This document shows positions 10,866 to 23,151 of a stretch of DNA of 64,000 nucleotides, one piece after another (position 1 is the first letter of the stretch; each line of letters opens with the position of its first letter). The notes below the pieces were generated by a model that was not told the origin of the DNA, did not search any database, and worked only from the letters and a program-made list of their open reading frames with translations. This DNA is from Vermamoeba vermiformis (Eukaryota > Tubulinea > Echinamoebida), in contig JBEWZL010000041.1 of assembly GCA_045837725.1 (NCBI GenBank), positions 1 through 64,000 on the forward strand, read 5' to 3'. The translations under genes were made by a program, and so were the position numbers.

Positions 10866-12226
10866 ATGCCAAGAGCTGCTACTAAGTTTAAGCTCTTATT
10901 ATTAGCTGGCTGCCTTGTATTTGTATGCTTGTATGTTCTGCAGATCGGCATAAACGCAAATCCAACAGTTCCAAACTATACAGAACCCGTTACAGTGCCT
11001 AAAATATATTCAAATTCTTCATGGACATTAGTAATTGGCGTTGTATTAAAAGCAAGCAATTTTGAACGAAGAAATGACATCCGAAAATCGTTTATCAATT
11101 TTTATGAAGATGTATACTGTCCCTATTGCGAAAAGAGCCGACATAATAGTCCAAAAGTAATCATAAAACTTTACCATAACCGGCTATTAATATAAATAAA
11201 TAGGTGCGAGTATTCTTTTTTATTGGACACGAAGAAAAATGGTTTGGCGAAGCGAAACTTGAAGAGGCAATCCGTGAAGAGCAACGAAAATATGATGATG
11301 TAGTATATTTAGAGCATATTAAGGAAAATATGGATGAAGGCAAGACGTTTGAGATGTTCAGCTGGATCGCGAAAAATCTAAACTCGCAATACGTAATGAA
11401 AGCAGACGATGATAGCTATATTATCATCCCTAATATACTTAAAAGACTATCAGAGGTCGAGAATATGTTCTCCTCGCCAGGTAAACTTCGATCTTCGCAA
11501 CAAAAAATTAGACGGATTTTCCGACCATTCTGAAGCTATTTTTGACGCTTATACCGATAGATTATGGAGTTTACTATGGATACATATTGAATCCAGGAAG
11601 TTCTAAAGTATCCGGCTCATTTATGGCTGGCATGGGGTAAGTTAATCGCCCTCTGTTGTTTTGTCAATTCTAACTACTTTCTACCATCTTATAGATATAT
11701 TATGAGTCGCGATATCCTGAATTATATTACTACTTCCAAAGATATCAATAAGATTGGCTTTGAAGATCACGTTGTTGCGGATGCAGTTCATCAGTACGTT
11801 AATGCAAGTAAGTCATCGTGTACAGACCATTCTTTACTTAAAATATTTAATAACGCCAATAATTAATCTGAATAATCAGATCTAGAGGCTAAGAACAACA
11901 AGAAAGTCGTTTTCATTGGAGATCGCATCCGCTTTCATGATTTTCCTTCGTACAAAGGACCAGTCTCGTGGGAATTAAGCTGTAATGATATTGTTATACA
12001 TCAACTCAAATCTGATTCGCATTACCAAGCGACGTATTCTTACTTCTCAAACTGCTGTTCAAACAACAACGCAGATCTGCCGCCAATTTGTATAGACCCA
12101 CCGAAAAGCAAAACGACCTGTAGCAATGGAAAATATGGAAGAGAGTGTATGAAAGAAATGTATATTCGTATCGAAGTTGAGCCAGGTTATGAGTACATCG
12201 ATGACTGTAAATACGATACAAAATAA
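10866..12226 (+). CDS. GT31-family beta-1,3-glycosyltransferase-like protein
   Basis: 367 aa; exons 10866-11156, 11204-11480, 11561-11636, 11695-11807, 11880-12226, all in phase. Type II membrane layout: short cytosolic N-terminus, one transmembrane helix (LLLLAGCLVFVCLYVLQIGI), then a lumenal domain. Family signs: VIGVVLKASNFERRNDIRKS (the stem-proximal RR..IR motif of Galactosyl_T), FFFIGHE, the metal/UDP-sugar-binding YVMKADDDSYI (DDD at 165-167), YYGYI, a SGSFMAGMGYIMSRD segment and GFEDHVVAD (the ED.. motif). It should transfer a hexose or HexNAc in the Golgi. The extra C-terminal region is Cys-rich (SNCCSNNN, TTCSNGKYGRECM) and specific to this protein. Acceptor specificity cannot be told. 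Confidence 0.85.
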
Positions 12227-12443
12227 AATTGATGTAAAATGTGGTAAACTCGCATAAATCGAAGTGAAATTACATCTATAGTAATTAATTTATCGATATA
12301 TTGTCGTTCTATCTTAGTTAGTGCACGGATCTAAGCAAGAAATGTTCAATCATTTTTTATTTGGACTTAAGATCGGGTCTATAGTCCACAATATTCAAAA
12401 TTTTTACGCAAGATGTTTGAAATTAAAAAAAACAAACAGAAAT

Positions 12444-14366
12444 TTACAAGAGAGATTTACCGTGAGCAGTCAAGATCAGATCGACGCCCAATGCAACGGT
12501 CTTATTGACTTCTCCGCCCAAGTAACCTCCAATATCGCAACGAATAGTCTCAGGCGTCTCCTTCGGGTTAATCTCGACGAGATCCATCGACATAAGCTTG
12601 CCGGTAGCAACGAGTTCTTCAATCAAATACCGGCTTTCACGTACAGTCAAGCCGCCCATAACTTTAGTACCTATAATAAGCCGACAGTGTTAGTACGTGG
12701 ACGAAGTATTATAGTGTTGAAAGAATACTGGTCCGAGATCCAAGCGTGCAGATCTCGGTCCATCCGCAACAAATTTTTTCTTTTCAGCTGCGAGTTCAAA
12801 ACGAATCATATAATACATACCGGTGCTAGGAGCATAATAAGGATCAATGCCATCAATATCAAAGCTCAAGTGAATAGGACGATCGCGCCGCGGGTTGACG
12901 TGATCCAAAGCTTGCTTAATTACTTCAGGCATGCCCAATTTATCCACTTCTGTCATTGAGAACGCTTTGATATTTAATTTCTTTAAGATCTTCTTCTCGC
13001 CTTCATCAACATCACGCAAGCCAATGAAAACCTAGAAAGGTCCGGTTAATTCTTTCCATAAAAATAGCGTCCAATGAAGGACTATAAATAGAAATGCAAT
13101 CTTAAGAGTCAATTTAATTCTTCTTGCAAATAAGATCATGCAAAGCACAAGAAAATTAACACGTGCAAAAACTTTGTCGAGCGCACTCTATGAAAAATCG
13201 AATAAAAAGTTCGCAGAGAATTGGCATAATAATTGATTATTAATGACTATATAATGCGTTGTTATTAAGCGCTAATAATATGCTGCTCGTGGCAATCTCA
13301 ATAAATTTTTCCACGCGCAGTTGTGTTTTTTGAGACTACAACACATTTAGAATCAAATTAATCAAAAAAAAATATCGATTTTCCCAATGATTATTATAAA
13401 TTATGATATATATTAACAGTACTTACGATGCTATCAGGCTTCAAGCAAGGCTCCAACCAAGATAATCCAGGGACTGATTTTGCATCGAATTCTCCGACCA
13501 AACCAGCCACAGGCATACCTATATTAAGCAATTATTAACATGAGAAATAATTAGCATTTCTTTTGACAAAATTTTCGATCAGATCTTTGACTCACAAAAT
13601 ATATTCGAAATTCGTAACCTCTGAGGACATTTATAATTTAATTCAAAGAATGAATTATATGATATATTGAATGATTTCGTTGAACGAAAATGTTACCGTG
13701 GATGTGTCCTGATCCAGAAGTCTCCGGTGTGTTAATATCAGCATGAGCGTCTACCCAAATAACGCAAGTATCAGGGCGTGCCTTCATAATGCTATACAAA
13801 AGTTTGCGACGATAAGTAACCGAAATCAACCGACGGATGGAGATCGTAAGCGAACATCCGCAACTCGCTGCTTACCCTGAAATAGAACCAAGAGCAATGC
13901 TATGATCTCCTCCAATAATAGTAACTAAGTTGTCACGATCTCGAGCCTAAAAGGGGTGATGAATAAACGCGTCCTTTTGTTAAAGTAGATGTTGATGCGA
14001 CTTCAGCTTACATGTTTATAGACTGCATCGTGTATTTTCTTGCATGCGTTAGAGCACTCTTCGGGGCTCATAAGACGCTCTCCCTAATTTTAGAAATATT
14101 TCCATTAATAAAAAAAAATTCTGCGGAGCTAATTGCGATCGTTGGATGGGAATTCAATTGCCTTTGCCAACACTTACAGCTTTTCTCGTAGCTACACCAA
14201 CAGGAATATCAACGTTTCCTGCATCTTCCACGCGAAAACCTAAAGACTTGATCTTGTCGGCCAATCCGGTCTTGCGGAGCGCATCAGGAGCAGTCTCAAC
14301 ACCAGAAAGCTCTTGTCCAAAGGCAGACGGAGCTCCAATAATTACAGACTGTCTTTGAAGTTCCAT
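12444..14366 (-). CDS. Arginase
   Basis: 318 aa in seven exons: 14366-14178, 14083-14012, 13946-13876, 13791-13697, 13518-13427, 13031-12821, 12670-12444; the usual length for the family. Hydrolyses L-arginine to ornithine and urea with a binuclear manganese centre. Metal-binding motifs are complete: GGDHS (99-103), [10 protein letters not shown] (123-132, including DAHAD) and [11 protein letters not shown] (DID at 231-233). Other arginase landmarks: [18 protein letters not shown] at the N-terminus, [21 protein letters not shown] and [15 protein letters not shown]. It ends LTAHGKSLL by reading directly to a stop. No signal or mitochondrial presequence is evident, so probably cytosolic. Convergent with the GT31 gene; the downstream gap is about 220 bp. 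Confidence 0.95.
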
Positions 14367-14742
14367 TGTGCTAACTACTTCGAGAATAGTGGTTTGAAAC
14401 TTCGTGTCTCATTTTGTGTTTTATGTTACGCAGCACGTGCTCAGTTTGCATTCTTGTTTTCAAATGTTAGCAATTCTACCACAGAATAAAAGATGCTATA
14501 ATTAGGTAGAGTAGAAAGAATAAGAGCAATTATATGATTGCGAATCTTTTTTGAAACCTCCGATCAAATCCGGATTTATCAAACAAAAGGGTTTTATTCG
14601 GGTTAACTTTACAAAAACGGCACATTTGGTTGGTGTCTTTACCAACGGCAATAAGTATTGGGGTTTACGGCTTGGGTTTTTCGGATGGTGGATTTGGATT
14701 GGGTGTTTTTCTAACGTCTTTTCTTTCCGCTATTTAATCTTC
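14367..14742. other. Intergenic: arginase promoter and 3' region of the membrane-protein gene
   Basis: No coding potential supported. It must hold the arginase start region on the minus strand and the 3' UTR of the next minus-strand gene. An E-box-like CACGTG-containing GCACGTGC lies near 14432. Confidence 0.5.
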
Positions 14743-16451
14743 TTAAACAATGTTGACCGAGTTGAAGAACTTTGAGTCGTATGCTGTTGAATTTTGATGC
14801 TCTATCAACAATCTAGTCACAGCTGACTCAGCGTCGTCTCCACCGCCAACATCAATATTATACACGCTGTTTGATTGAGTTACTTTCGTCAAGTCACCTT
14901 CTGACTTAGGTCGTTGAATAGGCCACGCAGTAGTAGGCTGGACTTGAGGAGTGACGAAGGTCGTGATCTCGGGTGTGATCAAGATCGGCATCACGTTCTT
15001 CGCGTGACCTGCAGGAGGCGGTGTAGCAGTGCCAGTAGCACGAGCACCCTTAGCACCATATGTAGTAACATCTGTCAGTTGTTGACTGTTCAATGAGCGA
15101 TGGCTATGACCGGCTGGTTTGGGAGTCTTCATTTCAACAGGCGTGAGTAACTGGCCATTATTAGATGACCAATACTTCGGCATTGCGGTCGCTGCTCTCT
15201 TCTTATCGCTCGCGGACGAGGCACTGCGTGTTCTTCCGAGATCCGGAGTTGATGAATGTCGATCACCATTGTTCGACACCAACACGTTGAAACTGTTGTA
15301 ATAACTCGGATTGTAGTAGAGGTCCGCAGTAGACAAGTCACTGTCGCTAGTGTTTGCTGAAACTGATCCATAGGAGATGAATTTTGTCTCGATAACTGGC
15401 GGTGCGAGCAGATTCGTTGTAAGGGTATTGTTGCTGTTGTGAGTTGCTTCATTTCTTCTAGACTTAGTGGAATGATAGCTGAATGCGCTTTCAGTCTTCT
15501 TGCGTTGAATAATCTGGAATAGCTTGACGATTCCGAAAATTACGGATTCGATCAGGATCACGGCGCCCCAAATGCAGAGAGGCCACATGAACCACATATC
15601 CTCGCTTTGACCATTGAAGTACCAAATTCCGACATTCATGCCATTGATAACGACGAAAAGCATTATCTGAGGCAATAACAAAATTTGTCGCAAATCCAAG
15701 TACACGGCGGTAAAGTGGATCGTGAGTGCAACACCACTGAGGCCAAGGACGAAGAATAGCCAAGGGTGATGCACGCTGTTGAAGTACCATAGTAAGAATA
15801 ACACCATGTCGAAAGTCGCTGCAACGGATGTGTGGAGTAAAAAGTACAATTTCGATCGGCTTTCGGGCTCGGTCTCCAAATCTGCAGTTTCTTTGAAATA
15901 AACGACTTCCCATATGAGTAAATAGACGCCCATGACGATGAGGAACCAAGGAAATTCTTTGCTAGGTCCCAACAAGCCCCAAGCTGTAAAATGATTAGAT
16001 CATGAAAAAGTCAAGGGGTGCCAGATGCATTTCGCGAAATAATAAATTATTGATAATAGGTAGTTATAAGAGTCAACATATATTAAAATTAAAGCCAAGA
16101 AGGGAAAAATTAAATGTCTGAACATTCCTTCGAATGTGACAAATAGTGTTCCGTATCACGTATTTGGACCAATTAGGCCCGAATTATGAATATTAAAATA
16201 AAGTAATGCTTACCGACTACGGAAAAAAGACTAAGAGCCATAAACCCAAGGAATCTAACGAGATTTTGATGGTTTCGCTTCAGTTTTTCTTCTTGATCAT
16301 TCTGCGGTTGCTTTTCGACTACTGATCTTTCATATCGACGTGGGCAATCAGGAAAATGGTCCTTTCGTTGTCCTTTATAGTCCCACCGATCGTACAGTGC
16401 CACTCCGCAGGTGTCGCAGAACGGATTCTCTACTGTTGTTCTATTATTCAT
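14743..16451 (-). CDS. Multi-pass membrane protein with Cys/His motif and long Ser-rich tail
   Basis: 492 aa; exons 16451-16214 and 15983-14743. Not recognised. The N-terminus has a C-x2-C ... H-x3-C arrangement (FCDTCG ... HFPDCPRR, about residues 12-37) that could bind zinc. About six hydrophobic helices follow, e.g. FPWFLIVMGVYLLIWEVVYF, TFDMVLFLLWYF, LFFVLGLSGVALTIHFTAVY, LPQIMLFVVINGMNVGIWYF and WGAVILIESVIFGIVKLF. The last 240 residues are Ser/Thr/Pro/Asn-rich, predicted disordered and probably cytosolic, with possible phosphorylation sites. Likely an integral protein of an internal or plasma membrane; transport, sensing and scaffold roles are all open. Confidence 0.75.
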
Positions 16452-17467
16452 TGATAGTTCCGCATATTGTCTTCAAATTAATAATTAGGGCCCACTGTAG
16501 TGTCGTCTCTCGCGACTAAATGAAAAACAAGAAACCTTTGCGCAACTAAAATGGTGGAGCGAAAGGTCATCAGAAAAGTCGAGAATAAGAAACATTCAGA
16601 AAATGTCTTGTTCCATTTCGCAACGTCATTCTCTGAGTGAAAAGTACGAACACACGTGGCTGTGTGATAAAAGGCTATTCTACAGACTTTGGGACTGCAT
16701 CGCGTTTATTAGTGGGATTCGCGATCTCTGTTTTACTTGAACAGTTGTGGGACCGGCGCTTCAGAACAACATACTAGATATTATTTTGTGTCTCTTGATG
16801 GTGCGGAGATTGATAAGGAATGATTTGGAAACTTCGTAAGCACATACCAGATTTAAAATTGTGTAGTTCATCACAATGAGCCCTCGTCTCATTTCTGACA
16901 TCAACTAAGCGATGTGGTAATTTTGTAGACGAAATTACTACCGAAAGAAATTATTTTGATCAGTGTAACGGTCATCCAGCCAAGTCTGAAAGCCAGGACA
17001 CGCTACTGAATGGCGTCGTTTCATGTATTTCCTAATAATAGATGAAATGAACAGTAGTTTGTGGTACAAACGAGTGCGCGTGTTAGGTCGCCACGTTCTG
17101 AATCTGCGCGACCAATCTGACTGGGCACACGATCTGAGCAATTAAGCTCAATTTCATGACCGTACTTGATTGGGCTTCGTATAATAGAATGCGAGGCTAA
17201 TAGTGCGTAATTTGGCGCGTTTCCTCTCGCGCAATCTTATTTCTAGCTTGTCACGTTCGCCTGTCAAGTTTTATCGCGTAGTTGCTTCAAACTCGACTTG
17301 CCCTATTGAACCAGCGTGGAATAGCACATTATTGCAGCATCTGTGGACCATTATTCTGGATAATTAGCTTTTTGCAGCGTTTCAGTTACTTGTGATACTA
17401 CGAGTCAGATTTGGACGCGTCATTATTAACCACAAATAGACCATTCTATAATTAATTCCAATTCAAT
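16452..17467. other. Long intergenic region without recognised gene
   Basis: About 1 kb between two divergent genes (membrane protein and RhoGAP). Only short ORFs without domain or splice support occur. It is mixed-composition DNA and probably carries both promoters and 5' leaders. No tRNA-like or repeated structure was seen. Confidence 0.5.
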
Positions 17468-20402
17468 ATGAGCGATGTAGGATTAGTTAGAGCAGACAGT
17501 GCTAACGGACGTAAGTATTATGGGCTTGCCAAGCCAAAAATAATAATTAATAATTGGGTCCCCAACCGCCTAATTGCAATTTTATTTGTGATTGTAATAA
17601 TTTGATTATACGTGACAATTTTTATGCAAAGTTATTGGTTTTAATTGTTTTTAGTCCTATTTTCGTGTCACATCTGCCAATTCTAAAATGAAATTGTTTG
17701 TAATAATACGTAATTGGAATTATAGATGCTAATATGCTATTGAATAGTATCATTGCCGAAAATTCCACCTCCAAAAGCGTCTCCGCGTCAACCAGGCTCG
17801 CCAAAAGTGTCTCGGGCTCAATCCACAGCTCCTTTGCCTCCACCACCAGTAGCTGTGTTAAATAATATGCGAAGAGACAGTAGTAAGTGGTTTATATGAG
17901 CACTAAAATGTGATAGCAACAACGTCCTGAAAGTACTCCAAAAACACATCTGACAGTTCTCGATTTCTGTTTTATTGTTAAAGTAGTGATTTCTTTGGTG
18001 ATATTATTTTTCAATTAATTATTTTAATATGCCAATAATGGTTATTTGTTTCTCTTTACGCGTTTGTGTCCGACGAGGAACACAGATGTGACTGTTCCCA
18101 CTCAAATTAAGCTTGTAATCAGCTTATCGTTATTTTATTAACGTCATAATTTGCAGATTCATCGCTAGCAGAATCACACGATGAGAAGTCAATGGATTCG
18201 GCTCGATCGCTGACAGACGACTCAAACTTTTCAGAAAGCGAAAATGAACAAACCAAACCGACGAGGTATATTTAAATAACGATCGATCAGCTTGATATAG
18301 GCAATTCAAACAAAAATATCTTCTTCCAAGCTTAATTTCGATGTTCTATTTTTAGTTCAAATTCCCGATCTCTAATAATATTGGACTCGTTGACGGCAAT
18401 ATTAATTCGCGACGCATGACTTAAATTGACGATCAATGGCATCATTTGTTAATTATTCTGTTTAGGATCCACAAAGGCAGTATCAGTATTAGTTTAGGAC
18501 CCACGCCAATTGTTTCAGCAAAAGCTCGCAGCGCCAAGTAAATATTATTCGTATTGCCTAATTATATAGGAAGTGCTAACGTACCAATTCTTCTCGAAGG
18601 ACGCCGACTAAGAAAGCTCCAGCTCCTCAACCAAAGGGATCTCCAGACTCCATTAAGAAACAAAGACCAGCTATGAGCCGTTCTGGCGAGATTAAATTGG
18701 CCAAACAAGGCGCTGGCGGTAGATCTGCCACTTTGCGCGGTACTCTACGAAAAAGGTTAGTACACAACGTTGGTTCTTATTTTTCTTTTATTCGTCAAAA
18801 TCTTCGCCTTAATAGCACGTACGATATTGTGTAGTGTTTGCAGTATAATATAAGCAGTAGCTCGGCATGATTTTTGAATTTTTGGAACAGTGCGGATCAT
18901 TGACTTACGATTTTATGACTACAGTAAGGATCTCAGTGAGAGCGGCAAGCTTAAGAAGTTGACGAAGAGCACACTGACTGTAGCTGTTGAGATACCCAAA
19001 GAGACCCGCACTGCTTGGGAACACAAGTTAGAGCTCGATTATGTACGTGTCACGCATGACCAAATTTTCATCTTTCTTTGCATATTAGTGATTTTACTTA
19101 CAAGCTACTCTCGTAGGCGGAGGAGTTACAGACTAAGCTAGGCTACAATAAGCAAATTGACGATTTACACTTCCAAGAAGAGCTTGGCGTAAGTATTGCC
19201 GTAGATCTGCGCCTGAAAATGCTATCGATGAATTCAACGATATTAATATATAGTAGAATTCATATTATATAGCGTTGTCGATAATATTCTAATTATATTG
19301 ATTGCAGAAATTAATCATACCAACGATAATGGACATCACTTCAAGGGCAACGACAACGGAACAATTGCAGCTTAAATATCTCCTCGTATTCTTAGACACT
19401 ACAGGTAAGGTTAATAAATTTCGTAGCTTTACCACGAAGCTGCTTAATTTGAGGCCCTAAAAGAACACGTACTGGCTCAGATCTTGCTTCGAATAGCTTC
19501 TAATCCATCTTTTCGTTATAGATCCCATTACTAGCAACACAATTTATCGCAAGAAGGGCAAGCCAGCAGAAGTAAAGAAACTGCGAAAGGATCTCGACAA
19601 GTTGGTTGCTGATTATGAGAAAGAACATCGAGAAGACAAAGAAAAGAAGGACAAAAAAGATAAGAAAGGCAAGTAAAATTCTGAGTGCATTTAACCGCGA
19701 TAATTTAGCTACATAAGCTAAATTTGTAAAGCAAATCCAGAATTCCAAATTTCTATGATTTCCTTTGCAAGATTGTATTGCATACTCATTAATATCATGA
19801 ATAGATGTCGGAATGAGGACTAAAGAAATAACATCCGCTGGCGAGCTGCTGAAGGAACTTTTAAAGGCTATGCCAGATCCGTTGATCCCGACCGAATTTT
19901 ATTTTGACGCGCTTGCAGCACATGGTATGTACATGATCATAATATATCGACCGCTTAATCTATATGCATTATACTTAATGCGCTATATAATGATTTTTAA
20001 GCTTATTTTTGACGAATTTTCTAGTCGGATATTATATTCATTTATGCAATTGCCTTCAACGAAAAGATTACTGAATATTAATTCCTTGAATATATAGGTC
20101 TCGAAGGAAGCGTTAAGTTGCTCTACGTTCGAGATTTGGTGCGAGAGGTCAAGGGCGATCAGCGTTTGATCCTTCAAATGCTTTTGATCTACATGTTGAG
20201 GCTATCTGAGAACTCTATTAAGAACGAGTTCACACTTGATGAAATTAGCCAAGTATTTTGCCCTTATATTATTGCGGATAAGGCAAGTTTTGAACAAACC
20301 AAATCCGCCGAAGAAAGTGTACCCTCGCCTGAAGAGGCGGTTAAAGTGGTCTCTTTCATGGTTACCAACTACAAATTCATATTTATGTATGAAGCTGTAT
20401 AA
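17468..20402 (+). CDS. RhoGAP-domain protein with proline/serine-rich N-terminus
   Basis: 457 aa in eleven exons: 17468-17510, 17748-17882, 18157-18265, 18466-18537, 18600-18755, 18925-19042, 19117-19188, 19308-19404, 19522-19668, 19805-19924, 20098-20402. The first 190 residues are disordered and rich in Pro, Ser and Lys (APLPPPPVAV could bind SH3 domains). The C-terminal half is a RhoGAP fold: arginine-finger motif NTIYRKKG (Arg277), LLKELLKAMPDPLIPTEFY, RLILQMLLIYMLRLSENS and FTLDEISQVFCPYII. It should switch off a Rho/Rac GTPase and act on actin. An insert rich in Lys/Glu/Asp sits between finger and second helix group. The intron after exon 9 starts with GC (AAG|GCAAGT), the only donor that keeps the RhoGAP frame; reading through gives a stop two codons later. 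Confidence 0.85.
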
Positions 20403-20438
20403 TACTATAATACCACCGTAACTATACTACAAATAATA

Positions 20439-20646
20439 CTAATTTTGAAAATAATTGAAACTCAATCCTACATCTGCTGTATTTCTCATTTTTGTAGCAT
20501 AAAGGATAACAAGCTTGTATTTCTATAACAAAAAAATAAACAATACTACTTACATCAAATACGGGGACGGTGTAGCCTGATCGGCTTCCAAGCCCATCCA
20601 ATTTCCTCAGAGAGGTGTTAATCGACCATGTATCTATTCCTACCAT
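20439..20646 (-). CDS. Small hypothetical protein, two exons
   Basis: Possible 58-aa protein: exons 20646-20554 and 20522-20439, joined in phase over a 31-bp intron with a good donor (GAT|GTAAGT) and a T-rich acceptor. The product contains LRKLDGLGSRSGYTVPVFD and KYKLVILYATKMRN; no family recognised. Codons look plausible and the stop falls 36 bp from the convergent RhoGAP stop. A 5'-UTR intron (about 20802-20754) may lie upstream. The intron is very short for this window, so a non-coding transcript or chance ORF is possible. Confidence 0.35.
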
Positions 20647-21109
20647 ATTAATAGTATTCAGTGTTGGTCAGTAGTGCGATGTTGCTCCAGCGCTGCGAGA
20701 GATAAAAAAATGTGTGATGGTCTGTTGGTTCAGTCCTTGCATAATCACCTATAAAAGAACATAAAAGGTTAGTATATTTGCGTACTAAAAGTGGCCTACG
20801 TATCGAAGAAGACTCGGAGTTACGAGCTTGCAAATCTGTCAATTAATTACGGATGCACCATTTGATAATACTAGCGGACAATTAATGACGTGTTATAAAT
20901 AATAATAATACTTGGTAATATGGAAATATCTGCCACCAAAAGTAGCGAGCAGTAACACGCGCAGAAGATTATTAATTTTCAATAATTTTAATCGTTGTCA
21001 TAATCACCTAAAATAGCAATATAGCTCATAGCGAATGTTAATTAAATGATAATAATATTTTAAAAATATTTGGCAATTTTAGAACCAGTAGTAATATTTT
21101 ATTTTGTAG
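20647..21109. other. Intergenic region
   Basis: AT-rich spacer between divergently transcribed small genes. No further gene supported. An acceptor-like TTTTGTAG directly precedes the ATG at 21110, hinting at a 5'-UTR intron for that gene. Confidence 0.4.
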
Positions 21110-21379
21110 ATGAACCGCATCTTCTCTCAAGCACTTACTAGCGCAATTCGCCCATTGATTCGCACAACCGAATCGCGAATGGCACCCACTGTGACTCCTA
21201 TTAACAGACCTGCGACCTCAGCAATGGTTCCTGTATCCAGCCAACCTGTCAGCTTTTTCTCAGCCGAGAACCCCAGCATTATTAAGCAATTTTGCGAGTC
21301 AAAGAATAAAAAACATCGTAAGGTACAAAAGAAATATAGAAAGAAACAAGGAAAGAAAGTAAACATGCGCAGAATTTAA
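21110..21379 (+). CDS. Small basic protein with mitochondrial-type presequence (mS38/COX24-like?)
   Basis: 89 aa, single exon. The N-terminus (MNRIFSQALTSAIRPLIRTT) has Arg and hydrophobic residues without acids, like a mitochondrial import signal. The C-terminus is a dense basic run (KKHRKVQKKYRKKQ, then KKVNMRRI) resembling the terminal helix of mitochondrial small-subunit ribosomal protein mS38 (AURKAIP1/COX24 family), where such a peptide threads into rRNA. The middle is Pro/Ser-rich linker. Size and layout fit that family, but the match is only compositional, so the assignment is weak. Confidence 0.5.
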   Translation: MNRIFSQALTSAIRPLIRTTESRMAPTVTPINRPATSAMVPVSSQPVSFFSAENPSIIKQFCESKNKKHRKVQKKYRKKQGKKVNMRRI

Positions 21380-21778
21380 ATCTGGATCTGTATAAAATAA
21401 CCAAGTAAAACCAATTGTCCATTTATATTAATTTGCAGCATCGATGATTATTGATATCAATAATGCGTAATCTTAGTAAAATAACTAAAATAATACGGTC
21501 TCCCGCACGTGGTTGTAGATCCAGCTCGTTGGGTTTGTTTTTGGAATCATTATGAAAGAGTGACACGACGGCCATTAAGTGGGTGCACTAGTAATCAAAT
21601 TGCGCATACTTGGTAAGTGATGTTCGAGTTTTGAGCCAAAAGAATGCGCAAAACAAGTTCGAAGAAAAATTCAGGCTTTTGCAGTTGATATTTTTGACCT
21701 CAATGAGCAACACAAGGGAGCTGTAGAAAATTTTTGTAATATTTATTTTATTTATTTTAGATATCATATATTATTTTC
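21380..21778. other. Intergenic region
   Basis: About 400 bp between two plus-strand genes. Nothing supported apart from the presumed polyadenylation region and the next promoter, with a T-rich run just before the ATG at 21779. Confidence 0.45.
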
Positions 21779-23151
21779 ATGGAGCAGAATAAAGGAACAG
21801 ATCAAGCTGCTCCAAATCCAAAAGCAGCCGTCTTAGAAAAACCAGAAGTAAAAGAGGCCATAGCAAAATTCAAGGAAACGAGTGGCTTGGAGCTAAAGAA
21901 ATTATGCACGGAAGGATTGGATTTTCAAGAAGCAGTCAACAAATTGGTAGACAAACTGCGATCTAGTCGAATCCAGTTTCAATGCAATGACCAAAACTTG
22001 AAGCTGGTATCAAAAGTATCAGGTTTCGATAGAAGAGGAGCGATCCGCGTGTTGCTCATCAGAGAAGAATTAGTTCGGCTGCGTCACCTTGGATATTCAA
22101 CCTCAGACGCAATCTACGAGTTAATAAATAGAATTCGAAGGCTTGCTGGACAAAAGCGAGGACTATCATCATTAGGAAATATAGAAGATGAAAGAATAGC
22201 AAAACGTCCTAAATTGAAAAATGAAAGATCAAAAAAGCGCACTTTTGATCAGGCTGGCTACGGAGAAGAAAGCCAAGAATTGGCGTCAGGTATGTAACAA
22301 AATTAAGAAATAATTTTTGCAAGCTTAAATAATGTTTTGGCGCCATATTTGATTGCCTGCTATTTTTGTCATTGGATTTTGGTTTTTATTCATTTTTATC
22401 GTTCTAAATACGAGAATAATACGCGAAAAATATCTAAATCGTTATGGCCCATTTTTCAAAGGATTTTTACGCTTATAATTCTGCATTTTAAGATCAAAAA
22501 AAATTGACAGTGCCAATTATTCTAGGCGAAGAAGAAATAGAACATAAGAAAAAGAAAAGGAAAGTTGGATTTGAACTAGAAGAAAGCAGCGTTTCAGAAG
22601 TTTCACGGTCCGATGCTGCAAAGGAAGACGAACCATCTATCACAACAGATCAAGACGACGTGCAACCAGACAATAATGGTGTACCTCGTAGATCATCAGC
22701 TGCAAATTTGTTCTCGCGGTTGTTCTCGCTGTTCACTGCTGGAAATAATGGCGAAGGTTTGACGGGTCCCTCGGAAAATCACACTGACGGCAGTGGCCAC
22801 CAATCACTGCTGTTACCTCACACGCCGCCTGGTTACGAACACTTCGATGAAGACGATGAGGACCAACTTGATGACGAGGAGCTGTATGAATTTCAAGATG
22901 ATAACCTTGGAGATTATGAAAATGCAAATGTTGGCGGCGAGTTTAGCGAAGATGAGCTCCCTCGGTTAAACAATAACTCCGAGAGTGTCGAAGGCGATGA
23001 AGATGTAAATGATGAAAATGGAGCTATGTCACGGAAGCGAAGTCGGGATCTGAACTCTAACGAAGGCGAATCCGAACCAAAAAGGAAACGAACTAATAAT
23101 AGCACTAATAGTACTGGTTTGTTTCTTCAGCGACAAAACTCATGTAAATAG
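21779..23151 (+). CDS. Acidic nuclear protein, function unknown
   Basis: 378 aa; exons 21779-22289 and 22526-23151, phase 1. Not recognised. The N-terminal 130 residues are helical with a repeated hydrophobic pattern (VKEAIAKFKETSGLELKKLC; AIRVLLIREELVRLRHLGYS) that could be two small three-helix domains. Two strong nuclear import signals are visible: KRPKLKNERSKKR in exon 1 and HKKKKRKVGF at the start of exon 2, the latter close to the SV40-type signal. The rest is disordered with long acidic runs (DEDDEDQLDDEELYEF) and a basic patch (PKRKRTNN) near the end. The acidic tail plus import signals fit a chromatin or histone-binding factor, but this is composition only. Confidence 0.7.

Noticed and set aside
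14551-14775. Plus-strand 74-codon ORF rich in Trp, Phe and Gly
   Set aside because: Overlaps the 3' end of a clear minus-strand gene and has no family features; treated as a chance ORF.
16938-17141. Minus-strand 67-codon ORF in the 1-kb spacer
   Set aside because: No ATG-context, domain or splice support; composition looks random.
19661-19677. TAA two codons after AAG|GCAAGT as the true end of the RhoGAP gene
   Set aside because: Downstream exons continue the RhoGAP domain in the same phase when the GC donor is used.
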